Of a DNA stretch of 64,000 nt, positions 8,441-17,600 are shown one piece after another (position 1 is the stretch's first letter; every line of letters begins with the position of its first letter). Below the pieces are notes generated by a model. That model did not search any database, had not been told where the DNA came from, and saw only the letters and a list, made by a program, of their open reading frames with translations. A program made the position numbers and the translations under genes. The DNA is from Oscillatoria nigro-viridis PCC 7112 (GTDB lineage Bacteria; Cyanobacteriota; Cyanobacteriia; Cyanobacteriales; Microcoleaceae): positions 5,470,501 through 5,534,500 of the forward strand of contig NC_019729.1 of NCBI RefSeq assembly GCF_000317475.1, written 5' to 3'.

Positions 8441-8470
8441 CATTCGTGTCAACTTCAGACTCAGGAATGA

Positions 8471-8590
8471 GAATTAAATAACTTAGAATTTTGATGGTTC
8501 TTGTGGGATGGGCGTCCCGCCCGTCCAGAAAGGGCGGGCTAAGAGTGCCCAACCCCTACTTCCCACAAACTTGTGTAAATTATTTAATTC
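8471..8590. mobile_element. Foldback (MITE-like) element with GAATTAAATAA ends
   Basis: A perfect 11-bp terminal inverted repeat, GAATTAAATAA (8471-8481) and TTATTTAATTC (8580-8590), encloses a GGGCGTCCCGCCC-type palindrome (8510-8545). The 120-bp length and structure suggest a non-autonomous element. I do not see a convincing target-site duplication. Confidence 0.5.
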
Positions 8591-8629
8591 GCCATCCTAA
8601 AATCCATAATAAATATCGTTTATAGTTGA

Positions 8630-8766
8630 GTTTCGATCCCTCCTAACCCCCCTTAATAAGGGGGGACAAGACTATTCTTACCTCCCCTCTAACTCCCATT
8701 AATAAAGGGGAAAGAGCATTCAAAGTCCCCCTGATTAAGGGGGATGCGAGGGGGATCGAAACTTCG
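8630..8766. repeat. Foldback repeat with GTTTCGATCCC ends and CCCCTTAATAAGGGG palindromes
   Basis: The left end GTTTCGATCCCTCC and the right end GAGGGGGATCGAAAC are imperfect inverted copies extending about 40 bp. The inside contains CCCCCCTTAATAAGGGGGG and a diverged second copy. This is the type of dispersed palindromic repeat common in cyanobacteria. The rest of the 8393-8861 gap shows no gene. Confidence 0.7.
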
Positions 8767-8861
8767 ATACAAACGAGATATACAGAGGGTTTTAGTATTA
8801 TGTTGACATCGATGGGCTGTTACTAATTCCCAATTTCCAATTCCAAATTCCCAATCAACCG

Positions 8862-10058
8862 TCACTCGCCGAGTAACAAAGGAGGTAACTTAGTAAAAGG
8901 TAAATCCTCGTTGACGGCATCAATTTCTTCCTGTTCTCTTTCGTTGATTTGACCGATATAAGACTTGAGAATTTGCGCCAGACGGTTGTTATAAAATCGG
9001 TGCAAACTATAATTTGGCGTAGCTGGAAAGCCGCGCCGTTTTTTGTGTCTGCCGCCGGCACCGGGATCGAAGCTTTGGATGCCCCGATCGATCGCCCATT
9101 CGATCGGCGTATAGTAACAAGCATCGAAGTGCAAGCAGTCGATTTCCTGCAAACTGCCCCAATAACGCCCGTACAGTCGATCGCCCTTATACAAACAAAA
9201 AGACATACCCACCGGCTGTCTCTCATCTTCCTTGTCGTAGGCGGCTACAAATAAAACTCGATCGCGATAATTGTGGTGCAACTGTTCAAAAAATCGCTTA
9301 GTCAGATACTTGCTTCCCCACCAACCAAATTTGTCGCAAGTATTCTCATAAAAAGCATACATTTGAGCAAACATGGCTTGGGGAATTTCATCGCCAGTCA
9401 GCGTTTTTACCAACAAACCAGCTTGGTCAACTGCTTTGCGTTCGCGCTTGATATTGCGGCGCTGGTTGGCATTAAATGCGCCTAAATAATTGTCAAAATT
9501 TTGATAGCCTTGATTTTGCCAAATATAACTGTGGTGCAGCCAACTGCTGAAACCGTGGCGTTCCATGCGCTGCCGCCATTCTGGATCGACATAAAGGAAA
9601 TTGCAGCCGGAGATATTGTGGCGATCGCAAAAATGGTCGATCGCGCTTACCATTACTCCGGTTAACTCGTCTTCATCTTCCCCCTCGGCAATCAAAAACC
9701 GATAGCCTTCAGCCGGAGTAAACGGCGTCATTCCCATCAATTTGGGATAATATTTAATGCCCAAACGTTGGGCTAAATCCGCCCACTGATTGTCGAACAC
9801 AAATTCGCCGTAACTGTGACTTTTGACATAAAGTGGCGCGCCAGCAATCAACTGTTTGTCTCGCCAGACTGTTAAGTGATGCGGCAGCCAACCGGTTTTA
9901 CCTGTGGCACTGCCCGAGACTTCGAGATTGTTCAGCCAATCCCATTCCAGAAATGGAGTTTTTAGCGGCATTGCCAAGGCATCCCAAGACGCTTGCGGGA
10001 TATCGCCTATTTTGCTAATCCAGGCTACAGAATATTCAGGTTTTGGCTGTTTCAGCAT
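8862..10058 (-). CDS. FemAB-like GNAT-fold protein (peptidogalycan biosynthesis/DUF482 family)
   Basis: This 398-residue cytoplasmic protein matches the DUF482 (PF04339) pattern: an N-terminal half with PLKTPFLEWDWLNNLE and the PLYVKSHSYGEFVFDNQWA segment, and a second GNAT-like half with FNANQRRNIKRERKAV and FYENTCDKFGWWGSKYLTKRFF, YGRYWGSLQEIDCLHFDACYY and IQSFDPGAGGRHKKRRGF. The last three blocks are strongly conserved in the family. Members are annotated as peptidogalycan biosynthesis or FemAB-like N-acyltransferases acting with aminoacyl-tRNA or acyl-CoA donors; the true substrate in cyanobacteria is not known. Length is normal. It is transcribed alone, with a large repeat array (10130-10478) upstream. 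Confidence 0.88.
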   Translation of the reverse strand: MLKQPKPEYSVAWISKIGDIPQASWDALAMPLKTPFLEWDWLNNLEVSGSATGKTGWLPHHLTVWRDKQLIAGAPLYVKSHSYGEFVFDNQWADLAQRLGIKYYPKLMGMTPFTPAEGYRFLIAEGEDEDELTGVMVSAIDHFCDRHNISGCNFLYVDPEWRQRMERHGFSSWLHHSYIWQNQGYQNFDNYLGAFNANQRRNIKRERKAVDQAGLLVKTLTGDEIPQAMFAQMYAFYENTCDKFGWWGSKYLTKRFFEQLHHNYRDRVLFVAAYDKEDERQPVGMSFCLYKGDRLYGRYWGSLQEIDCLHFDACYYTPIEWAIDRGIQSFDPGAGGRHKKRRGFPATPNYSLHRFYNNRLAQILKSYIGQINEREQEEIDAVNEDLPFTKLPPLLLGE

Positions 10059-10129
10059 AGGGAGATTTGAGCGTAGAGCGATCGAACTTCATTTAAGTTA
10101 ATACAATCTCCCCTGCTTGTGTAATTACT

Positions 10130-10478
10130 CGCCACAGGGAAGATGCCTGTGCCACGCAAGATGCCTGTGCCACACAACTCTTGTGGGGCGGGCACGCGCC
10201 ACAGGCAAGATGCCTGTGCCACGCAAGATGCCTGTGCCACACAACTCTTGTGGGGTGGGCTCGCGAGCCCGCCACAGGCAAGATGCCTGTGCCACACAAC
10301 TCTTGTGGGGTGGGCTCGCGTGCCCGCCACAGGCAAGATGCCTGTGCCACGCAAGATGCCTGTGCCACACAACTCTTGTGGGGCGGGCACGCGCCACAGG
10401 CAAGATGCCTGTGCCACGCAAGATGCCTGTGCCACACAACTCTTGTGGGGTGGGCTTCTAGCCCGCCCCGAATCTATA
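10130..10478. repeat. Five-unit complex palindromic repeat array
   Basis: Units are built from CAAGATGCCTGTGCCAC (one or two copies), ACAACTCTTGTGGGG and a GGGC-GCGC/GCGAGCCCGCC palindrome. They begin near 10130, 10198, 10272, 10327 and 10397, with lengths of about 55-75 bp. The inner blocks recur across the window (53389-53585, the cores of the elements at 4001-4105 and 50415-50518). There are no unique spacers between conserved direct repeats, so it is not CRISPR. The distal unit runs into the 3' end of the RibD-like gene. Confidence 0.9.
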
Positions 10479-11390
10479 ATGCAAAAATACCTCTTGTCCC
10501 ACCTGTTTAACCGCCAAAAGTTCCAATTTTGGAGCTAAATCTGCCAAAAAACCCTTGCCCTCCACAGGTGTCGGTGCGCCCGCGCCGCCCAAAATTAACG
10601 GGCACACCGTCAGCCAAAGTTCGTCTACCAAGCCTGCAGCCAGCACAGACGCTACGAGTTTTCCCCCGCCCAGAATCGCCAAGCGTTTGATACCGAGAGT
10701 TTCTAGCTGTTGAAACGCATCAATCCAATCAATCTCTCCACCTGCGGTTTTTGCATAGATAATTCGATCGAATTGAGATGTTGCACCATTGTCAATAAGC
10801 CTGGGAGCAACAGGCAAGATGCCTGTTCCACTAGAAAATTCATCTCTCGCTTCACGGGCATCTTGCCCGTTATTGAGAGATGTTGCACCATTGTCAATAA
10901 GCCTGGGAGCAACAGGCAAGATGCCTGTTCCACTAGAAAATTCATCTCTCGCTTCACGGGCATCTTGCCCGTTATTGAAAATGGTGCCAGATGTGCGATC
11001 GAACTTACTGTCTTTTGTCGGAAGAGGAGACGGCTCCCTACAGTCTTGCCCCGTCAGCAGCCACCGAGGCACGGGTTGCTGGAAAAATCGCAAATTTGGG
11101 TCAAATTGGGACGATCGCGAACAAACAATTTGCAGCGGTTGTGGGGGCTTCCCTTGCAGTTCCCTCTGTTTGAGCAATTCCGGCGAAATCACTCTCATCG
11201 TCGTCCCATAGGCCTGTAGAGTGCCGTTGCCGAACAAAACCGCGTCGCTTGCTGCTACTTGCTGTTCGAGGTGGGCTTTGTCGCTGGCAGAACCGAATCT
11301 CGCGGGCGATCGGACGGCATCTGCAATTTTACCGTCCGCACTAATCGCGAGTATTACAGTTGCGTAAGGTCGATCGATTTTATCTGTCAT
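10458..11390 (-). CDS. RibD C-terminal/dihydrofolate reductase-like protein with repeat insertion
   Basis: Residues 1-130 (from MTDKIDRPYATVILAISADGKIAD) and the C-terminal part (ETLGIKRLAILGGGKLVASVLAAGLVDELWLTVCPLILGG) match the RibD_C/DHFR fold: an NADPH-dependent reductase as in riboflavin synthesis (reduction of the aminopyrimidine ribosyl phosphate), though many members are uncharacterised. Conserved features seen are S-x-D-G-K-I and the GGG-K-L nucleotide-binding turn. Between them, about residues 137-207 are two 34-residue copies of a repeat translation (NNGQDAREARDEFSSGTGILP...). The final six residues and the TAG stop also come from a palindromic repeat (10458-10475). The gene may therefore be altered or decaying, although the frame is open. 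ATG 11390 fits the family start; an ATG at 11411 is also in frame. Confidence 0.75.
   Translation of the reverse strand: MTDKIDRPYATVILAISADGKIADAVRSPARFGSASDKAHLEQQVAASDAVLFGNGTLQAYGTTMRVISPELLKQRELQGKPPQPLQIVCSRSSQFDPNLRFFQQPVPRWLLTGQDCREPSPLPTKDSKFDRTSGTIFNNGQDAREARDEFSSGTGILPVAPRLIDNGATSLNNGQDAREARDEFSSGTGILPVAPRLIDNGATSQFDRIIYAKTAGGEIDWIDAFQQLETLGIKRLAILGGGKLVASVLAAGLVDELWLTVCPLILGGAGAPTPVEGKGFLADLAPKLELLAVKQVGQEVFLHYRFGAG
10771..10982. repeat. Two tandem 102-bp repeat copies inserted in frame in the RibD-like gene
   Basis: GATGTTGCACCATTGTCAAT begins near 10778 and again near 10880, a period of 102 bp, so 34 codons each. Each copy carries AACAGGCAAGATGCCTGTTCC and CACGGGCATCTTGCCCGTT palindromes. 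The outer ends are imperfect inverted copies (TTGCACCATTGTCAAT and, at the right, ATTGAAAATGGTGCCA). TTCGATCG lies on both sides (about 10763 and 10996), which may be a duplicated target or just a frequent word. Confidence 0.85.
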
Positions 11391-11608
11391 TAATTTATTA
11401 AATTTTCGCACGACATCATATTTAACTAAGTAACTTCACGGATATAAACCCTATTATTGTTCGCTATACGGACGCCATCGCCAAATCTTATAATCGATAT
11501 CGGCTGGCGATTTCGACATAATTAAGTTTCTCTATACTCACCTGCTTAGCAACTAGAGTTATAATACTTAAAATTACCAATTTCCGTCAAATTATATAAA
11601 ACATAAAC

Positions 11609-13636
11609 ATGGATTATTTAACCTGGAATAATTCAATCGCAGCTCATTTCTTTAAACCGGAAATGGCGGGCAGTACCGTTCACCTGTATGTCACAGAGAA
11701 ACTAATAACGGATATTGGTCAAGAAAGGGGTGTTGATTTATCAGATTTTATTGCAGCTATCAAAACGGGGCCTCCTGGGGTGACAAGGCAGGGTTTGTGC
11801 GTGAAAGCCTTACAAAGCCGGGATAATTGGCAGCAGCGAGAATTAGACTATCCGCCTTATATCGCTTATTTAGCGCTCTTTGTCTTAGCAGCCGGTATTG
11901 AAGGAACTTTTGCCGCCCATTCTTACTATCCGCGCTTGCGAACATTACTAGGCGAAGAACCTACCACAGGGCAGTATCCTTCATTTAACCGGATGTCGGA
12001 ACTCTGGGAAGATTTAGAAAAATGGTCTAATCAAGATAAATCTGGCGAATTGGGTATCTTTAATAGCACCAGCATTGGCCAGAGAAATCACATTGGACTG
12101 CCGCTTGCACAAACTCTTCTGACTGAGGAAGAACGGCGCGCCCTCCCGGCTATTTTTGCCGCTGCTGACTTAGATTCTACTTCACCTCCTGCTGAGGAAG
12201 CGATCGCACGTTTGTTAGCCAAACACGGGCGCAAACAACTGGAAAAACGGACTTTAAGCTTATTAGAAGAAACCAGCGACAGCAAAGAACTTCGCCAAGC
12301 ATTGCTCGAATGGATTATTGATGAATTGCGCGATTGGGATGGAACTGCTGAAGACTCAGGTAAAACGCAGATTTACGGACTGTTGAGATTGTGCTGCAAA
12401 CTCGATTTAATTGCCAAACGCGCTACCCTAAGCCTGCGTTGCAATACTAAACAAGAATTTCCTGAAGATGGTTTGCTGTTATTTTTAGAAGACAATTCTC
12501 AATCCTTTTCTTGTTACGAAGATAGTGGGGGTTGGTCTTCACCTCTGATATCTGAGTCAGATGGAAAACCGCTGGTTGCCTCTGAATTTGATTGGTTGAA
12601 AGGTTTGCAAGTGCGATCGGCTGACTCTAAATGGTGTTTTAAGCTGCCAGCATCGCCCATTCGAGTATTCGTTAAGGGAGACACTCAGGGATTGCCCCAT
12701 TTCGTCGAAGTGCGGCAGATTCCCACTCAAAAGCCATTTTATTTAGCTGCTCATCAAGAGTGTTTGGAATTGCTGACAAAATGGGGAGAATTGAGCTGTC
12801 AAGGCTTTGAAAAATTGCAAATTACAGATGGTTTGCCCAGCGGATGGCACTTTTTCAAAGCAGCGGCAGCTTGCAGTGACGAGTTAATCAAAGATCGATA
12901 CCCAAGTTTAGCTTTTTCTACTAATGTGAGGCTAGAGTTAGATGGAGGAATCCGCCTGGGAAGAGGCAATAAATTCTTTAAGTTTGCCCCGCCGAAATTA
13001 ATTTTACTAGCGGGCAGCGAATCAATCAAAGTATATTTCAACAATCAGCTATTAGATTGCACGGAAGCAGCAGGTATTTATGAACTGCCAGCCGATACTC
13101 CAGCGGAAACAAAGTTGCTAATCGAAGCACACCGAGGCGAAGATATTATCAAGCGTTGTTCTCTTTTATTAGTAGAAAACTATTCTTTGTCATCCGAAAT
13201 TTCTGCGCCACAGTTCGATCGCTTCGGGAATCTCCTGACCGGGGACAATGGGAGCGCAAGCGTTGCTGGCGCATTGGTACGGGGCGTTGATTTCCCAGAC
13301 TTTAACTTCAACACTTTTTTACCAATACAAGGAAAGCAGCGGATTTTCTATGTAGGTAAAGAACCAGGGCAAATAGCAATCTGCCCAGCGGAATCACTAC
13401 CTACAGATTGGGAGCCTGTTTGGGCGATTTCCAAAGGTCGCCATCGCGGTCAAGCAATGTTTTGTGGCACCAATTTGGCAGAGTCACAACCGTCGATGTC
13501 AAAGTGCAAAAACCGCAAGAAGATGCGCGCTTGGAAAGAAATATTGTGGCACGATCGCAAGATAATTTCCCCGCCAGATCGATCCAACTTTAAACCATTG
13601 TGGAAACAGTTTCAGAAGGAGGCAGAACGTGTCTGA
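11609..13636 (+). CDS. Unrecognised 675-residue protein, first gene of a three-gene helicase operon
   Basis: The frame is well supported: 675 residues, ATG 11609, and an 8-bp overlap with the next gene. I do not recognise a named domain. The N-terminal 100 residues (DYLTWNNSIAAHFFKPEMAGSTVHLYVTEKL) look like a conserved alpha-helical domain I associate with uncharacterised proteins encoded beside large DEAD/DEAH-DUF1998 helicases. Residues about 200-300 are helical. Residues about 330-600 are beta-rich (repeated strands such as LRLELDGGIRLGRG). The C-terminus is basic (SKCKNRKKMRAWKEILWHDRK), which could contact nucleic acid or a partner. There is no signal peptide or membrane segment. Its role is inferred only from the operon: an accessory or specificity subunit of a helicase-based system, possibly anti-phage. 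Confidence 0.7.
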   Translation: MDYLTWNNSIAAHFFKPEMAGSTVHLYVTEKLITDIGQERGVDLSDFIAAIKTGPPGVTRQGLCVKALQSRDNWQQRELDYPPYIAYLALFVLAAGIEGTFAAHSYYPRLRTLLGEEPTTGQYPSFNRMSELWEDLEKWSNQDKSGELGIFNSTSIGQRNHIGLPLAQTLLTEEERRALPAIFAAADLDSTSPPAEEAIARLLAKHGRKQLEKRTLSLLEETSDSKELRQALLEWIIDELRDWDGTAEDSGKTQIYGLLRLCCKLDLIAKRATLSLRCNTKQEFPEDGLLLFLEDNSQSFSCYEDSGGWSSPLISESDGKPLVASEFDWLKGLQVRSADSKWCFKLPASPIRVFVKGDTQGLPHFVEVRQIPTQKPFYLAAHQECLELLTKWGELSCQGFEKLQITDGLPSGWHFFKAAAACSDELIKDRYPSLAFSTNVRLELDGGIRLGRGNKFFKFAPPKLILLAGSESIKVYFNNQLLDCTEAAGIYELPADTPAETKLLIEAHRGEDIIKRCSLLLVENYSLSSEISAPQFDRFGNLLTGDNGSASVAGALVRGVDFPDFNFNTFLPIQGKQRIFYVGKEPGQIAICPAESLPTDWEPVWAISKGRHRGQAMFCGTNLAESQPSMSKCKNRKKMRAWKEILWHDRKIISPPDRSNFKPLWKQFQKEAERV

Positions 13637-14630
13637 AACTAGCGAAAAACTGCTCTACGTTATTTCTGCAAAAAAGGAAGTTGCTTGGCTATCCTTTAAG
13701 GAAACCTTTGATTATTTGTATAATCTTGAGACGGGTGCGATGGAGGAAAATACCGGAATTAAGAATAAAAGACTTCAAACAATTCGCGCCCTCAATTCCC
13801 TGGGTCACTGTGACTTTGATTTTAGCGGCGATCGCAGCAAGAGTAAGGTTTATGCTGCTCCCCCTGTATTGGTGCGGTTGCCTTGTGCTGGCTTTCCTCA
13901 AGCGATTTTAGCAGGAGCGCGATCGCCTGCTACGATCGCACAATTATCAGAGGCTTGTCAGTCGGTGGGACATCACATTAACCTGGAAGTCACAGAACAA
14001 TCCAATGAATTAGGGTTGATACCGAAGCGAGTCGCCGTGCAAGCGGAGGATGTAGGAGAATTGAGGGCGATCGGCAATTTGCTTAAAATACCTTTTATCG
14101 AAACGCCTTCAGCCTGGTCTTTGCTGCATTTTGCCGCCAGTATTTACGATTACTTAGCTACCCTCGAATGGTCTAAAGAACCAGAACTAAACTGGCAAAG
14201 CAAAACCTTTGACCCGATTTCTTTACAATTTCAATCCATAAAAGAAACCGATGGCGCCATTCGCCTTAGTGAATACACTCACCCATCCCGAAACACCAAA
14301 GTTTACTATCTTTGGCAAGATGGAATGTGTGCGGAAATAGACCTAGATTGGGGAAGGTATGCTGTTCTAAAAGCACTGCGGCGGAATGTTCTTATCTACG
14401 ACAAACGCACATTCCATATGGCAGTACCCGCCAGCGCTAAGCTGCCACGACTTCTAGAAAGAGCCTTAACCCTTTGTTCGGGTTATGCAGCAAAATATGA
14501 AAAAATCCCGCGTGTTCTGCCGCAAATTCAGGGATTCAATTTATTCTCCGCTATTCCCCCTCAAATAGCGGAAATGACCGCAGCTAAATTAGGGCAGACA
14601 ATGTTGCAGCAATCTTTAGATATAACATAG
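13629..14630 (+). CDS. Unrecognised 333-residue protein, second gene of the helicase operon
   Basis: It starts at GTG 13629, overlapping the previous gene by 8 bp, and ends 11 bp before the helicase gene. Visible features: an N-terminal region with a helix-turn-helix-like stretch (IKNKRLQTIRALNSLGHCDFDF, about residues 42-64), a middle part with PPVLVRLPCAGFPQAILAGARSP, and a C-terminal domain with KVYYLWQDGMCAEIDLDWGRYAVLKALRRNVLIYDKRTFHMAVPASAKLPRLLERALTLCSG. The last block is the most conserved-looking and ends like an oligomerisation or nucleic-acid contact surface. I cannot name a family. Tight coupling argues that it forms a complex with the other two products. Confidence 0.7.
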   Translation: MSETSEKLLYVISAKKEVAWLSFKETFDYLYNLETGAMEENTGIKNKRLQTIRALNSLGHCDFDFSGDRSKSKVYAAPPVLVRLPCAGFPQAILAGARSPATIAQLSEACQSVGHHINLEVTEQSNELGLIPKRVAVQAEDVGELRAIGNLLKIPFIETPSAWSLLHFAASIYDYLATLEWSKEPELNWQSKTFDPISLQFQSIKETDGAIRLSEYTHPSRNTKVYYLWQDGMCAEIDLDWGRYAVLKALRRNVLIYDKRTFHMAVPASAKLPRLLERALTLCSGYAAKYEKIPRVLPQIQGFNLFSAIPPQIAEMTAAKLGQTMLQQSLDIT

Positions 14631-14641
14631 TGAGGTAACTT

Positions 14642-17600
14642 ATGCACGATCCAATTAACGCATTTAACACAATTCGCGACAACTTTCTACTTTATGTAAA
14701 AACCGCTTTCGGAACTCAATTTCCCGAAATTGAACGAGAACGGGAAAGACTGCTGCGGCAACCCGGTGCATTCCATCAAGAACCCTGGATTGAACCGATG
14801 CCAAGCTATCAAAAATCAGGTAAAACCATCAATGATTTAGATATTTCCAATGTACCGGGATTAGATGAAACTGCCCTTCAAGACTTTAAACAACTTGCCT
14901 CCTGCGGACTTGTAGGCAATTACGAACTGTACAGCCACCAAATCCAAATGCTACGGCAAGCATTAGCAGGCAACAATGCTGTAGTAACTGCCGGTACAGG
15001 TTCGGGGAAAACCGAATCTTTTCTGTTACCTTTGTTTGCTTACCTCGCGCAAGAATCAATAAATTGGAAGCCGCCTAATGCCGAACCAGAACACCTTAAC
15101 GATTGGTGGAAAAATGAAGAATGGCAGAACAAATGCAATCCGTTAGTAAACAAAAAACGCAGCTTTAAGAAATCTTATCGGGTTCCTCAGAGAAGTCACG
15201 AACAGCGGGATGCAGCAGTTCGCGCCTTGATTTTATATCCCATGAATGCTTTAGTTGAAGACCAGCTTACCAGGCTGCGCCGCGCTTTAGATTCTCAAGC
15301 AGCGCGAGATTGGTTTCAAGATAATAGAAAAGGCAATCGAGTCTATTTTGGCAGGTACAACGGCGTTACTCCCGTACCGGGGCATGAATACAAAGACAAT
15401 CGTAAACCTAATGGAAAAAAAATAGAAGAACTTTTGGAAGCAATGCAGCAGATGCAGTTATCAGCCGATCGCGCTAGCGAACACGCCGATCGCACTGGCG
15501 AGGAAGATGTGAGGTTCTTTTTCCCGCGCTTAGATGGGGCAGAAATGCGCTGCCGCTGGGATATGAAAGACGCCCCGCCAGATATCTTAATCACCAACTA
15601 TTCTATGCTCAGTATCATGCTGATGCGCGATCTCGAACGAGATATTTTTGAAAAAACAAAGGAATGGTTAAACAAAGATGGCAGCGTCTTTCATTTAATT
15701 GTTGACGAATTGCACTTATATCGCGGTACTTCTGGGACAGAAGTTGCTTATTTGCTGCGACTTTTGCTGCAACGTTTGGGGCTGCATCCCGGTCATCCAA
15801 AATTGCGGGTTCTTGCTTCTAGTGCATCTTTGGAACCAGACGATCCAAAAAGCTTAGAATTTTTGAATCAATTCTTTGGTTCTCAATGGAATTCCCAACA
15901 GATTATACCGGGTCGTTTAGAACAAATTCCACTAATTGAAGGTCAAGAGTTTCTGGAGAGCGAACCGTTTATCGCTTTGGCAGCAGAAATCAACAATGCA
16001 GAAACGTTGCAGTCAACGGCTGCATACAGTGCTTGCCGTCAAATTGTGGAATCTGAAACCGCGCAAGTTGGTGCTAGAATGGTCAATGCTTGTAAAGTTG
16101 ACGGCAAAATTCGCGCCGTAGCGATCGCAAATTTTGCTCAACAGATTTTCGGCAATGACTTACCCGATGAAAACCTCGAACTCGCAGTAACAGGACTTCT
16201 AGCGACTCGCGGTTTATCGAACCAAACATCTTTGCCATCTTTCCGGCTGCACTGGTTTTTCAGGAATATTGAGGGGCTGTGGGCTTGCACTAAACCCAAT
16301 CACGGGTGCGAAGAAAATGAAATTAGTAAAAATCGATTAGTTGGCAAACTATTTGTCGAAAATCCTCCCATACTTTACGACGAATACCGAGTTTTAGAAC
16401 TGCTTTATTGCGAACAGTGTGGCACTGTGTTTTTTGGGGGAAACAGGCTGACAAGACAGAATGACGGATGGGAACTTTTGCCGACGGAACCAGATATTGA
16501 GGGAATTCCTGACAGAAGAGCTGGACGATTTATTGAGCAGAGGACTTACAAAGAATTTGCTATATTTTGGCCTTCCAGAGAAATCCATGAAGATTCAAAG
16601 GATTGGGGACAGTCTAAGAAAGCAGAGTCAGGTTGCTGGCGCAAGGCATGGCTACATACTCGCAGCGGTATAGTCCGTTTGGACCCTGATTCCTCTGATG
16701 ACTTGACAGTTGAAGGTTATATTTTTTATCGACCGAACCTGCTACCAGAAAATGAGGAAAAAGTTAAAGCTTTGCCTTCAGTTTGTGCTTGCTGCGGTGC
16801 AGACTATAGCAAACGAAAGTTTCGCAAGTCTTCAATTCGAGGGTTCCGCACAGGTTTTTCTAAAGTGAGTCAGTTACTTTCCAAAGAACTGTTTTATCAG
16901 TTACCGGGAGATGCAGAATCCCGCAAATTAGTTGTGTTTTCTGACAGTCGCGAAGATGCCGCTTCTATATCTAATGGCATGGAGCGATCGCACTACGATG
17001 ACCTGGTACGAGAAGCACTTTTTGATGAACTCGGACAGTTGGCGATCGGAGAATTGTGCCTATTAGAAGATATTCAACAACACAATCGGCCAGCTCGTCC
17101 AGAAGCCCTATTATTTGATCGACGCAACCCACAAGCTGTTGACCAGATGCAAAAAGCAATTAAAAACGTTAACAAGCCATTGCCAGGAGGTCTCGATCCG
17201 GAAGATTTGGAACTATTACAAAATAGGCGAGATAACGCTCAGAAGCTACTCAATGAAATCCAGGAAAGAGGCAAGATCCGCACAGTTCCTCTCAGAGCGC
17301 TATTTGAAGGCATTGAGAATTCCCAAGACCCCGGACTCCTGATCGAGCGATTGATAAAGTTAGGCGTTAACCCTGCGGGTAATGATGTTGAGTACCAAAG
17401 ATTTTCCTATGACGGCAGAGACGATCACCATTGGACAAAACTATTTGACTTTAAAACCGCTGGGTGGAAACCAGACTTGTCTCCCGGAGCAAAAATTCCA
17501 GAGAACAAACTTCGAGACAAAGTAAAATCCGAGGTCTGTGATACACTTTTTAGCCGCCTATACTTTGGGATTGAAGCATCCGGCTTGGGTTATATTCGCC

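Noticed and set aside
10130..10478. Possible CRISPR array
   Set aside because: The repeated units are themselves the whole sequence; there are no unique spacers of even length and no cas genes nearby.
10052..10510. Several overlapping open frames of 100-130 codons on both strands
   Set aside because: They are generated by the palindromic tandem array, are mirrored on both strands, and have no family resemblance or ribosome site.
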